From Geosporobacter ferrireducens (GTDB taxonomy: Bacteria > Bacillota > Clostridia > Peptostreptococcales > Thermotaleaceae), in NCBI RefSeq assembly GCF_001750685.1, contig NZ_CP017269.1:4815416-4879415 (forward strand): DNA of 64,000 nt. Reading direction: 5' to 3'. Below the pieces are notes generated by a model. That model searched no databases, was not told the DNA's origin, and saw only the letters and a program-made list of their open reading frames with translations. A program made the translations under genes and the position numbers. Shown here one piece after another: positions 1-6,954 of the stretch (positions are counted from its first letter, which is position 1; each line of letters starts with the position of its first letter).

Positions 1-23
1 TCAGGTGAATTAGAAATAAACAA

Positions 24-698
24 TTGAAAGAAATGATGGTGAATATGAAAGTTGAAATTGGGAATAACATAATCGTATTTGATGTTCAATATGGAAATCG
101 TGAAAAATTGTCCATTCAGATAGATTCAACAGGACTTGTTACGGTTAAAGCACCAAAAAAAACAACGGAAGACACTGTCATAAGAGCTGTAGAGCAAAAT
201 AGCAAATGGATTTTAGAAAAATTATATACAATATCAGAGTTGCGAAAAATGCCTAAGGCAAAGGAATATCATGATCAGGAGAAATTTTTATATCTTGGGA
301 AAGAGTATTCTCTTCATGAATTAATAGAGACGAATAATTTAGGAGAGGAAGAATTAAAAAATAGTTTAAAGAAATTCTATATTTCCAGATGCAAACAGAT
401 TGTGGGAGAGCGAATCAAGAACTATGAACAGCAGCTGGGCGTAAAACCCAAAGCCATTGAAGTAGTAGAATCTAAAACCCAGTGGGGTAGCTGTAATTCA
501 AATAAAAAAATAACTTTTAATTATAGGTTATCCATGGCTCCAGTAGAAGTGATTGACTATGTAATTGTTCATGAATTATGCCACCTGATTCACATGAATC
601 ATGACAGGTCATTTTGGAGACGTGTTGGGAGCATTCTGCCAGATTATAAGAAAAGACAAGAGCTTTTAATGAGGCTTGGACATTATATGACACTGTAA
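24..698 (+). CDS. YgjP/M48-like zinc metallopeptidase (DUF45, SprT-like)
   Basis: Predicted cytoplasmic zinc-dependent metallopeptidase of the YgjP (WLM/SprT-like) group. The zinc-binding helix HELCH lies near residues 183-187 of the 224-residue reading, with a further His in MNHDRSFW as likely third ligand. Upstream of it sits the family motif TQWGSC near residue 152. The length fits the family. The longest reading starts at TTG 24; internal ATGs at 33, 36 and 45 are equally possible because the window begins too close to judge the ribosome binding site, although AGGTGA lies at 3-8. The biological substrate of this family is unknown. It is followed after 34 bases by a small gene on the same strand, probably co-transcribed. 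Confidence 0.85.
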   Translation: MKEMMVNMKVEIGNNIIVFDVQYGNREKLSIQIDSTGLVTVKAPKKTTEDTVIRAVEQNSKWILEKLYTISELRKMPKAKEYHDQEKFLYLGKEYSLHELIETNNLGEEELKNSLKKFYISRCKQIVGERIKNYEQQLGVKPKAIEVVESKTQWGSCNSNKKITFNYRLSMAPVEVIDYVIVHELCHLIHMNHDRSFWRRVGSILPDYKKRQELLMRLGHYMTL

Positions 699-732
699 AA
701 ATAAAATAAGGAATTTTAGAGGAGTGCAGCTT

Positions 733-891
733 ATGTCAAACAATAATATTGAACGAATGAAAAAATTACTGGAAGAAAAAAAGAAAACAGCCTCGAAACA
801 AGGATTTGCTGAAGAAAGACCGAACAAAATCATAGGAAGACATCAGAAAGCCTTTAAAACGATGAAGCGGGGCGGAACATCGGATAAATAA
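733..891 (+). CDS. small basic conserved hypothetical protein (52 aa)
   Basis: A 52-residue open frame starting at ATG 733 and ending TAA 891. It has a strong ribosome binding site (AGAGGAG, 718-724) nine bases before the start, which is the main reason to call it a gene. The product is highly charged, Lys/Arg-rich, and predicted helical in the first half (ERMKKLLEEKKK), with a basic tail ending KRGGTSDK. No membrane segment, Cys pair or known domain is visible. It lies between the YgjP-like peptidase and the next gene with short gaps, consistent with one transcript. Function unknown; nucleic-acid binding is only suggested by charge. Confidence 0.7.
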   Translation: MSNNNIERMKKLLEEKKKTASKQGFAEERPNKIIGRHQKAFKTMKRGGTSDK

Positions 892-914
892 GAAAATAGA
901 TATGGAGGAGCATA

Positions 915-1304
915 ATGATTAGAGCATATTTAGCAGGAATTTCAACGCATTATGAGGGTGAAGACATAGAAATTAGATATCATATTTATGAGAATCAATC
1001 TTTAATATCTAAAAAATCAGTTTTTCAAGCATATAGAAAACCGGCAATTGTAGGTCAAGTTGCGCTGCTAACACTTCTAAAGGAATTAGAACAATATATT
1101 GGAACAGAGATCATCATTATTGTGAATGATGCGGCTTTAAAGGAGCAAATTAGGGGAACAACTAAAACAAAAAATAAAGATGTTTTAAAAATGTCAAGCG
1201 TTGTCAGAGAAGAATTGACTAAATTTAAAAATCTGCTTACGATCAAGAATGTTAGTGGGGATCGGTCAGAGCTAGCAAAATGGAATGAAGAATTACAACC
1301 CTAA
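915..1304 (+). CDS. conserved hypothetical, possible degenerate RNase H-like fold
   Basis: A 129-residue soluble protein starting at ATG 915 after a good GGAGGA site (about 904-909). The order of predicted elements, three N-terminal strands, a helix (GQVALLTLLKELEQYI), a strand (EIIIIVNDAAL), a helix and a final NVSGDRSELAKWNEEL segment, resembles ribonuclease HI, whose end reads roughly GHSGNExAD. Of the RNase H carboxylates, only an Asp after the fourth strand (VND) is obvious; the first-strand Asp and helix Glu are not seen. I therefore call the fold tentative and enzymatic activity doubtful. It is the third gene of the same-strand run from position 24. Confidence 0.6.
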   Translation: MIRAYLAGISTHYEGEDIEIRYHIYENQSLISKKSVFQAYRKPAIVGQVALLTLLKELEQYIGTEIIIIVNDAALKEQIRGTTKTKNKDVLKMSSVVREELTKFKNLLTIKNVSGDRSELAKWNEELQP

Positions 1305-1337
1305 TTTAGAGAAGCAAATTATAAGTCCGGATATAAC

Positions 1338-1395
1338 GGTCAGAGTCAATTGAAATGCTATAATGACAATATTAAGAAATATTCTGATTCTGACC
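1338..1395 (+). other. intergenic long-loop inverted repeat
   Basis: GGTCAGAGTCA (1338-1348) can pair with TGATTCTGACC (1385-1395) at 10 of 11 positions with a 36-base A/T-rich loop. It lies between the end of the 129-residue gene and the zinc-ribbon gene. There is no T-run, so it is not a classical terminator; a weak structural element or operator is possible. Confidence 0.3.
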
Positions 1396-1547
1396 TTGTA
1401 TATTGAGAAGGAATGTGTTAAGCTTAATAAGCTAATAATATATTACTAACGGGTTAATTTATTTTTGATAAAACTCTCTTTGATTAATTTGGAGTGAGCT
1501 TTCCTCAGGAATTTTTAAATCCAAATAATTTAAGGAGGTATATGGAT

Positions 1548-1742
1548 ATGGCAGATAAAACGATTACGTGCAAGGATTGTGATTCAACTTTTATTTTTAA
1601 TGAAAGCGAACAGGCATTTTACAAAGAGAAAGGGTTCGAAAACGAACCACAAAGATGTCCAAGTTGCAGAGCGGCCAGAAAGCAGCAGCAAAGAGGAAAT
1701 AGAAACGGAAATAAAGGTTTTGGTGGCGGAAATAAGTGGTAA
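1548..1742 (+). CDS. small zinc-ribbon protein (zf_Tbcl/probable zinc-binding domain)
   Basis: A 64-residue protein with two Cys knuckles, CKDC at residues 8-11 and CPSC about 28 residues later, forming a four-Cys zinc ribbon with an intervening aromatic stretch (FYKEKGFENEP). The tail is Arg/Gln/Gly/Asn-rich (GNRNGNKGFGGG), typical of flexible RNA- or DNA-binding ends. I choose ATG 1548 because the perfect AAGGAGGT at 1532-1539 is eight bases upstream; ATG 1542 is too close to it. The family is common in Firmicutes and has no assigned role. A rho-independent terminator follows directly, so this is a single-gene unit. Confidence 0.85.
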   Translation: MADKTITCKDCDSTFIFNESEQAFYKEKGFENEPQRCPSCRAARKQQQRGNRNGNKGFGGGNKW

Positions 1743-1749
1743 TTAAGTA

Positions 1750-1773
1750 GGAGAGTATGGACTCTCCTTTTTT
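1750..1773 (+). terminator. rho-independent terminator after zinc-ribbon gene
   Basis: Perfect 7-bp stem GGAGAGT/ACTCTCC with ATGG loop followed by six T residues, eight bases after the stop codon. Confidence 0.9.
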
Positions 1774-1851
1774 AATAAGACAGAGAATAATCAGTAGATT
1801 ATTAATACGGTGCAGGAAATAGAACAGAGAAACGAGATAAGACAGCGATAG

Positions 1852-1881
1852 AAGTGGACTATATTTGAGAGCCACTTTTAT
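1852..1881 (+). other. weak hairpin before rpoZ-like gene
   Basis: AAGTGG (1852-1857) pairs with CCACTT (1872-1877), followed by TTATATTA. It could be a weak terminator or a leader structure of the omega-like gene; nothing decides between them. Confidence 0.3.
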
Positions 1882-1997
1882 ATTACTCTTAAAAGTATAA
1901 TATTGGAATTTATGTAAAAAATATTCAGGGGGTGTTTGATATTAGAAAACATGAACTACTTACAAAAGGGAATAAGGGCTATACGAGAAGGAATATG

Positions 1998-2204
1998 ATG
2001 ACAGATCCGTCAGTAAATTCGTTATTGGAAAAAGTGAATAGCAGATTTACACTATGTATTGTCACGGGTAAAAGAGCAAGACAGTTGATAGACGGCGCCC
2101 ATAAGCTTACTGATTGCAGTTCTGAAAATGCTGTGACTGTTGCGGCTAATGAAATAAATGAAGATATGATTACTTATGTAAGAACAAGATCAAGTATTAA
2201 ATAG
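1998..2204 (+). CDS. rpoZ: DNA-directed RNA polymerase omega subunit-like protein
   Basis: The 68-residue product matches the omega subunit pattern: an N-terminal Pro-Ser-X-N-X-LLEKV helix (DPSVNSLLEKVNSRFTL), the hallmark GKRARQLIDGA helix, and the VTVAANEI segment. Omega binds the beta-prime C-terminal tail and helps RNA polymerase assembly. The start ATG 1998 (or ATG 1995) is preceded by AGAAGGA at 1986-1992; the longer GTG 1932 reading adds 22 residues with no resemblance to omega and is disfavoured, although GGGG lies before it. Unusual points are the location, away from the gmk/priA/coaBC context where Firmicutes rpoZ normally sits, and Cys/Thr substitutions (LCIVTGKRARQ) just before the hallmark helix. 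It may be a second, divergent omega. Confidence 0.75.
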   Translation: MTDPSVNSLLEKVNSRFTLCIVTGKRARQLIDGAHKLTDCSSENAVTVAANEINEDMITYVRTRSSIK

Positions 2205-2236
2205 ATAATTAGAGAAATAAAAATATGCTTCAGTCG

Positions 2237-2262
2237 GCACAGTCTAAATATTGACTGTGCTT
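2237..2262 (+). terminator. terminator after rpoZ-like gene
   Basis: GCACAGTC (2237-2244) and GACTGTGC (2253-2260) form a perfect 8-bp stem with an 8-base A/T loop; flanking AGAGAAATAAA and TTTATCTCTCT can extend the pairing with a bulge. The T-tract is short (TTTAT). Confidence 0.6.
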
Positions 2263-2373
2263 TATCTCTCTGTTATTAGTAGCAAAGAGTTCGTTCAGCA
2301 ATCCTTATAATGAGGTAAGAGATAGCAAATTTTCATAGCTATTGACAATCCCTATGCTGTAGTTTTATACATT

Positions 2374-2448
2374 CGCTACGCCACGGGGACAGTTCGTCAG
2401 GCACATAAAAAACATATGTGCCTGACGAACTGTCCCCATGACTCCGCT
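2374..2448. repeat. dispersed palindromic repeat, copy 1
   Basis: A near-perfect palindrome: 23-base arms at 2385-2407 and 2415-2437 are exact reverse complements around a 7-base loop. The arms begin with GGGGACAGTTCGTCAGG. Outside the arms are the end blocks GCTACGCCAC on the left and ATGACTCCGC on the right, which recur at copies 2 (8090-8177) and 3 (22937-23013) in this window. A block TTATTGCAACTTAT at 2473-2486 also recurs beside copy 3. It lies between the convergent rpoZ-like and MerR genes. Read as a REP/MITE-type non-coding repeat; no transposase is nearby. Confidence 0.8.
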
Positions 2449-2508
2449 ATCTCACACAGAGTTGTAATAGCTTTATTGCAACTTATTATATTTAATTTTT
2501 ATCCTAGT

Positions 2509-3273
2509 TTACTTCTTCATCCCTGTATAAATTAGGATGGCATCCCTTAAGAATTCAGCTGTTCCAGGCTGTTTCTTATCATAATATGCTCTGAATCTTT
2601 CATCATCCACATACATCTGGGCAACTCCTGCATGGGCTTCCTTTGAATAGTCATCCCAGTAAAAGCTCAGCCACTGGCGGTGCAGATCCGCTGTTTTTTG
2701 GGCGAGTTCTCCTGCAGGATCCCCTGTTTGAAATGCCTCATGAAGTGTTTCAAGAACCTCATTACCTAAATTAGTAATTTCCTCATATTGCTCTTGTGTC
2801 ATATTTTTCAACTTTTTATTTGACCTGCTTACAGCGTCATTCCCATATTTTTCACGGATTTCCTTACCATATTTCTTTTCATTATCATCAATTAACTTCT
2901 GTTTAAAGCCTTCGAATTTTTCCTTATCACTCATTGTAATCCTCCCCTCAGTTTCAGCTATCGTTTTATCAATATTTTCAATCAATAAATCCAGCTGTTT
3001 TCTTTTTTCAAGAAGCTTTTCCCGGTGTTCTTTCAATGCCACCTCTCTATCAAAAGATGGTGCAGTTATGATTTCTTTAATATTTTCTAAGCTGACACCC
3101 AGTTCTCTATAAAAGAGGATCTGTTGCAACCGGTCTACTTCTTTTTGGCCATAAATCCGATACCCCGACGAATTGATTCTTGCCGGCTTAAGAATGCCAA
3201 TTTCGTCGTAATATCTCAATGTCCTGGTACTGACACCAGCTATCTGACCGAGCTTTTGCACTGTATACTCCAT
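2509..3273 (-). CDS. MerR-family regulator with TipAS-type ligand-binding domain
   Basis: A 254-residue transcription activator. Residues 1-70 form the MerR winged helix (VQKLGQIAGVSTRTLRYYDE, then LKPARINSSGYRIY), residues about 75-115 a dimerising coiled coil rich in Glu/Lys, and residues about 130-254 match the TipAS antibiotic-recognition domain (LHRQWLSFYW, AHAGVAQMYVDDERF). Family members bind cyclic thiopeptides or other drugs and activate promoters with long spacers. The start has a strong AGGAGGT upstream on the reverse strand. Its own promoter (3296-3326) has the diagnostic 19-bp spacer and a palindromic operator, so autoregulation is very likely. No adjacent drug efflux gene is seen, so its other targets lie elsewhere. 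Confidence 0.92.
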   Translation of the reverse strand: MEYTVQKLGQIAGVSTRTLRYYDEIGILKPARINSSGYRIYGQKEVDRLQQILFYRELGVSLENIKEIITAPSFDREVALKEHREKLLEKRKQLDLLIENIDKTIAETEGRITMSDKEKFEGFKQKLIDDNEKKYGKEIREKYGNDAVSRSNKKLKNMTQEQYEEITNLGNEVLETLHEAFQTGDPAGELAQKTADLHRQWLSFYWDDYSKEAHAGVAQMYVDDERFRAYYDKKQPGTAEFLRDAILIYTGMKK

Positions 3274-3295
3274 GGTTTCACCTCCTGATAAATTA

Positions 3296-3326
3296 ACTAT
3301 ACACCTTTACGTTACGTCAATGTCAA
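3296..3326 (-). promoter_or_regulatory. MerR-type promoter/operator of the TipA-like regulator
   Basis: Reading the minus strand: -35 TTGACA (plus 3321-3326), a 19-bp spacer (3302-3320), and -10 TATAGT (3296-3301). The spacer holds the near-palindrome TTGACGT-A-ACGTAAA, the usual dyad placed between -35 and -10 in MerR-controlled promoters. The 19-bp spacing rather than 17 is the family hallmark. Confidence 0.8.
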
Positions 3327-3508
3327 TAGATTTATGCTATTTTTTTATGAGGTGTTTCAGATATAGATGTGTGATGGGGAAATTTAATTTAGGTTCTATG
3401 ATGCTCTTTGCAAATGGAGTCAAAACTTGCATGAGCCGTTGACAGGAGGTCTGATATGGAATAAACTGAAGATGCATACGCCAAATGTAAAATTGGAGGT
3501 GCGTAACA

Positions 3509-4063
3509 GTGGCACAAACAACAAAAAAGGCGCTGGCAGCATCCCTTAAAAAGCTTTTAGAAAAAACAACGCTCGATAAAATTACGGTCAAAGATATTGC
3601 GAACGACTGTGAGGTAAACCGTCAGACCTTTTATTATCATTTTCAGGACGTCTATGCCCTGCTGGAATGGATATTCTTAACCGAAGCTGCGAAAGTTATT
3701 GCAAACAATAAAACCTATGATACATGGCAGCAGGGTTATTTGCAGGCATTTTTATATGTGGAACAAAATAAAACACTGGTGGTCAACGCATATCATTCCA
3801 TCGGTCGTGAGCATCTAGACCGGTATTTATACAGCGTGGCACAAAAACTACTGATGGATGTAGTAAATGAGAAAGCAGAAGGATTGCATGTGGCTGAAGA
3901 AGATAAGCAGTTTATTGCTGATTTTTATAAGTATGCCTTTGTAGGACTGATGTTAGAGTGGATTCGAACGGGCATGAAGGAGCGTCCGGAGGATATTATC
4001 GATAAGCTAAGCAAACTGATAACCGGAGATATTCATAGGGCGCTGCTTAAATATGAACAATAA
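3509..4063 (+). CDS. TetR/AcrR-family regulator (DhaS-like C-terminal domain)
   Basis: A 184-residue regulator. The N-terminal HTH covers residues about 8-55 (LKKLLEKTTLDKITVKDIAN, then NRQTFYYHF). The C-terminal half (AFLYVEQNKTLVVNAYHSIG and later FYKYAFVGLMLEWIRTGMKE) resembles the TetR_C_8 domain seen in DhaS-like regulators. It begins with GTG 3509 after GGAGGT (3495-3500). It lies 189 bases upstream of and co-oriented with the oleate hydratase gene, separated by a long palindrome. Local control of the hydratase in response to unsaturated fatty acids is the natural inference, but no operator was proven. Confidence 0.88.
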   Translation: MAQTTKKALAASLKKLLEKTTLDKITVKDIANDCEVNRQTFYYHFQDVYALLEWIFLTEAAKVIANNKTYDTWQQGYLQAFLYVEQNKTLVVNAYHSIGREHLDRYLYSVAQKLLMDVVNEKAEGLHVAEEDKQFIADFYKYAFVGLMLEWIRTGMKERPEDIIDKLSKLITGDIHRALLKYEQ

Positions 4064-4122
4064 AAATATAGATTTTTACTGAAATAATTCTAGACAAATA
4101 ACTTCAAATGTCAAAAATTTTT

Positions 4123-4169
4123 ACAATAAAGGCACAGTGTTGAAATTTTCAACACTGTGCCTTTATTGT
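4123..4169 (+). terminator. very long perfect palindrome between tetR and oleate hydratase
   Basis: Positions 4123-4145 and 4147-4169 are exact reverse complements, 23 bp around a single central base. The core includes GGCACAGTGTTG. Read as RNA it is a strong hairpin followed after a short gap by a T-run (TTGTTTTTTTG, 4176-4186), so a terminator of the tetR gene is most likely; an operator for the TetR protein is an alternative. Confidence 0.65.
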
Positions 4170-4252
4170 CTATAGTTGTTTTTTTGATCATGGATTACAA
4201 TAGGAACACGAGGAAAAAACTTTAAAAAATAATTGAATCGGAGGGAATAACT

Positions 4253-5839
4253 ATGAAGAAAGATTATGGCAGTAAACAAGTTTATTTCATAGGAGGCGGA
4301 CTTGCTTCATTGGCGGGAGCAGCCTACCTCGTTCTCGACTGTGACTTTAAAGGTGAAAATATTCACGTATTGGAAAGCATGCATATTTTGGGTGGCTCAA
4401 ATGACGGAATTGGTACGCCGAAAGAAGGCTTCATATGCCGTGGCGGACGGATGCTGAATGAGGAAACCTATGAAAATTTCTGGGAGCTTTTCTCTTCAAT
4501 TCCTTCCATTGAACACGAGGCTATGAGTGTAACCGATGAAATACTTGCTTTTGACCATGCCCATCCTACTCATTCTAACGCCAGACTTATCAATAAAGCC
4601 GGTGAAGTTCTGGATGTTATGAGCATGGGCTTTGACAATGCTGACCGTATGGCAATGGGAAAATTGCTTATAACACCGGAAGAAAAATTGGATTACTTGA
4701 AAATATCCGATTGGTTCGGTCCCCATTTCTTTGACACTAATTTTTGGTATATGTGGCAAACTACCTTTGCATTCCAGAAATGGTCCAGTTTGTTTGAGTT
4801 CCGACGTTATATGTTCCGTATGATGTTCGAATTTTCACGTATTCAAACTTTAGAAGGCGTTACCAGAACACCATATAACCAATATGATTCTGTTATTCTG
4901 CCATTGAAAGCATATTTGGAAGATCATGGTGTTGATTTTACGATTAAATGCACAGTAACGGATCTTGACTTTGAAGAAAGCGATGATATCACTGTGACCG
5001 CTATCCATTATAAGAGTGAAAAAGGTGATGGCATCATTCAACTTCACGAAGAAGACCTTTGTATTGTCACAAACGGCTGCATGACCGACTGTGCAACATT
5101 GGGCGATTTAAATACTCCGGCCCCCTTTAAGCCTGAGCATCCAGTTTCCGGAGACCTGTGGGCGAATATCGCGAGAAAGAAAGAGGGCCTGGGAAACCCA
5201 AAACCTTTTTTTGAAAATACGAAAGAAACTAATTGGGAATCCTTTACTGTAACCATGAAGGGAAACAAACTGCTCAAAAAGATTGAGAAATATTCCCGCA
5301 ATGTTCCCGGCAGCGGCGCACTGATGACCTTTAAGGATTCAAGCTGGCTGATGTCCATTGTTGTGGCAGCACAGCCACACTTTAAGGCACAAAGTGCCGG
5401 GGAAACCATATTCTGGGGATACGGCCTATATACTGACAATATTGGTGATTATGTAAAGAAGCCTATGTGTGATTGCACTGGTAAAGAAATGCTCATTGAG
5501 TTGCTGCATCATCTCCATTTTGAAGAAGATATCGATGAAATCATGAAGGATGTGATCAATGTTATCCCGTGTATGATGCCGTACATTGATGCACAGTTTC
5601 AACCGAGGGCAATGAAAGACAGACCGAAGGTTGTACCTGAAGGGTCAACAAATTTTGCAATGATCAGCCAGTTTGTTGAAATTCCGGAAGACATGGTATT
5701 CACAGAAGAATACTCGGTTCGTGCCGCACGGACTGCAGTGTATACACTGATGGGCTTGGATAAGAAAATCTGTCCTGTCACACCCCATCATTATGATATT
5801 CGCACTTTGTTAAGCGCTTTGAATACGAGTTTCAGATAA
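4253..5839 (+). CDS. ohyA: oleate hydratase (MCRA family, FAD-dependent)
   Basis: Adds water across the cis-9 double bond of oleic and related unsaturated fatty acids to give 10-hydroxy acids; in Firmicutes it detoxifies host or environmental fatty acids. The 528-residue protein starts with the FAD Rossmann motif GGGLASLAGAAYLV (residues 14-27) ending in an acidic HVLE strand, followed by GGSNDG and RGGRMLNEETYENFW, both family landmarks, and RTPYNQYDSV and the late NFAMISQFVEIPEDMVFTEE segment. Characterised members are about 560-650 residues; this one lacks roughly 30 N-terminal residues and the C-terminal membrane-binding extension is short. The start ATG 4253 follows GGAGGG. Preceded by a TetR gene and followed by a perfect terminator, it is a single-gene unit. 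Confidence 0.93.
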   Translation: MKKDYGSKQVYFIGGGLASLAGAAYLVLDCDFKGENIHVLESMHILGGSNDGIGTPKEGFICRGGRMLNEETYENFWELFSSIPSIEHEAMSVTDEILAFDHAHPTHSNARLINKAGEVLDVMSMGFDNADRMAMGKLLITPEEKLDYLKISDWFGPHFFDTNFWYMWQTTFAFQKWSSLFEFRRYMFRMMFEFSRIQTLEGVTRTPYNQYDSVILPLKAYLEDHGVDFTIKCTVTDLDFEESDDITVTAIHYKSEKGDGIIQLHEEDLCIVTNGCMTDCATLGDLNTPAPFKPEHPVSGDLWANIARKKEGLGNPKPFFENTKETNWESFTVTMKGNKLLKKIEKYSRNVPGSGALMTFKDSSWLMSIVVAAQPHFKAQSAGETIFWGYGLYTDNIGDYVKKPMCDCTGKEMLIELLHHLHFEEDIDEIMKDVINVIPCMMPYIDAQFQPRAMKDRPKVVPEGSTNFAMISQFVEIPEDMVFTEEYSVRAARTAVYTLMGLDKKICPVTPHHYDIRTLLSALNTSFR

Positions 5840-5913
5840 TTATGGAAAATATCATGCACAACAGAGTATAGTTTTTTAATGGATTTAAAGTACAATGGAA
5901 AATTGAATAAAAC

Positions 5914-5967
5914 AAAAAGTAAGCCGAGAGAGGAAGGTGTGCATTGAACTCTCTCGGCTTACTTTTT
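5914..5967 (+). terminator. rho-independent terminator of oleate hydratase
   Basis: Perfect 19-bp stem (5914-5932 with 5949-5967) containing GTAAGCCGAGAGAG, 16-base loop, ending in TTTTT. The A-run on the left also makes it usable from the other strand. Confidence 0.92.
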
Positions 5968-6000
5968 ATATAGGTTTTGGAAATTTATATAAAGTTATAG

Positions 6001-6029
6001 TTGCGATCAGATGAAAAATACTATATAAT
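6001..6029 (+). promoter_or_regulatory. sigma-A-type promoter of the TetR/zinc-ribbon/CMD operon
   Basis: TTGCGA (6001-6006), 17-bp spacer, TATAAT (6024-6029), 33 bases before the TetR start codon. Confidence 0.65.
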
Positions 6030-6062
6030 GAGTTTAAAATCAATGAGTTAGGAGTCAATAAA

Positions 6063-6665
6063 ATGTCTAAGTCACAGAGACAGAATCAAAAGATACAAAC
6101 AAGGAAGCATCTTATTGATAGAGCCTTGGATCAATTTGCAAAAGACGGACTCATGACAACGCGGACCTCCGATATCGCAAGTGCGGCGAAGGTATCTCAT
6201 GGTACGGTATTTGCACATTTTCCAACGCGGGAGATTCTCTTGGATGCAGTGATCGAAGAGTTTGGTACCCGCATTACCCGTCGGCTTCACGAATTGGTTA
6301 ATAACCATGGTGATATGAAAGAAGTGCTAGAGGCTCATCTAAAGGGAATTAGTGAATATGAGGACTTTTACACGCGATTGGCTTCAGAAGGGCATTTATT
6401 ACACGAAAGCGCTCGGAATGCTTTTGTTATGATTCAATCGGCTGTTTCATATCATATTATTCAGGTTGCAGAACGTGAGATAGAGGATTGCAAAGTTCGG
6501 TCCATACCTGTTGAGCTGTTATTTAATACATGGGTTGGGTTAATTCATTACTATTTGGTCAATAGGGATTTGTTCGCGCCTGGAGAGTCGGTTTTGAAAA
6601 GATATGGGGTGCAATGGATAGAACACTATATAAATCTAATTAAAATAAAGGAGGGGGATCATTAA
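6063..6665 (+). CDS. TetR/AcrR-family transcriptional regulator
   Basis: A 200-residue repressor-type protein. The HTH spans residues about 14-55 (HLIDRALDQFAKDGLMTTRT, then KVSHGTVFAHFPTREILLD). The C-terminal ligand domain is unassigned. It is the first gene of a tight three-gene operon: its stop codon is one base from the next start, and a good sigma-A-type promoter lies at 6001-6029. Autoregulation is likely because the promoter serves only this operon. The inducer is unknown; the partner genes (zinc ribbon, CMD-like) suggest a stress or detoxification response. Confidence 0.9.
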   Translation: MSKSQRQNQKIQTRKHLIDRALDQFAKDGLMTTRTSDIASAAKVSHGTVFAHFPTREILLDAVIEEFGTRITRRLHELVNNHGDMKEVLEAHLKGISEYEDFYTRLASEGHLLHESARNAFVMIQSAVSYHIIQVAEREIEDCKVRSIPVELLFNTWVGLIHYYLVNRDLFAPGESVLKRYGVQWIEHYINLIKIKEGDH

Positions 6666-6666
6666 G

Positions 6667-6906
6667 ATGAAAAGGTGTATTGCTTGCGGAATGCCAATGG
6701 AAACTCAAGCGGATTTTGCCATGGGGGATGAGAACAAAGATTATTGCATTCATTGTGCAAGACCTGACGGGTCCATGCAGTCCTATGAGGAAAAGCTAAA
6801 ATCTATGACTGGATTCATTGTTAAGACACAGGGCTTAGATGAAGAAGCAGCGCAGCATGCCGCAAAGGGAATGATGGCGAAGCTCCCAGCATGGAAAGGA
6901 ATATAG
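6667..6906 (+). CDS. putative zinc-ribbon protein (Zn_ribbon_2 family)
   Basis: A 79-residue protein with two Cys pairs, CIAC near residues 4-7 (CGMPM follows) and CIHC near residues 27-30, the pattern of the short putative zinc-ribbon family found in Firmicutes and Bacteroidetes. The rest is an amphipathic helical tail (MTGFIVKTQGLDEEAAQHAA). Translation is probably coupled to the TetR gene just upstream; the ribosome binding site GGAGGGGG lies inside the end of that gene. Function unknown. Confidence 0.85.
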   Translation: MKRCIACGMPMETQADFAMGDENKDYCIHCARPDGSMQSYEEKLKSMTGFIVKTQGLDEEAAQHAAKGMMAKLPAWKGI

Positions 6907-6954
6907 AGGGTTTGGTACGTCAATATTAAATAAAATAGAGTGGTGGTGAAGGGT

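Noticed and set aside
1597..1875. 92-residue minus-strand frame opposite the zinc-ribbon gene
   Set aside because: Shadow of a real gene and its terminator; hydrophobic, low-complexity translation.
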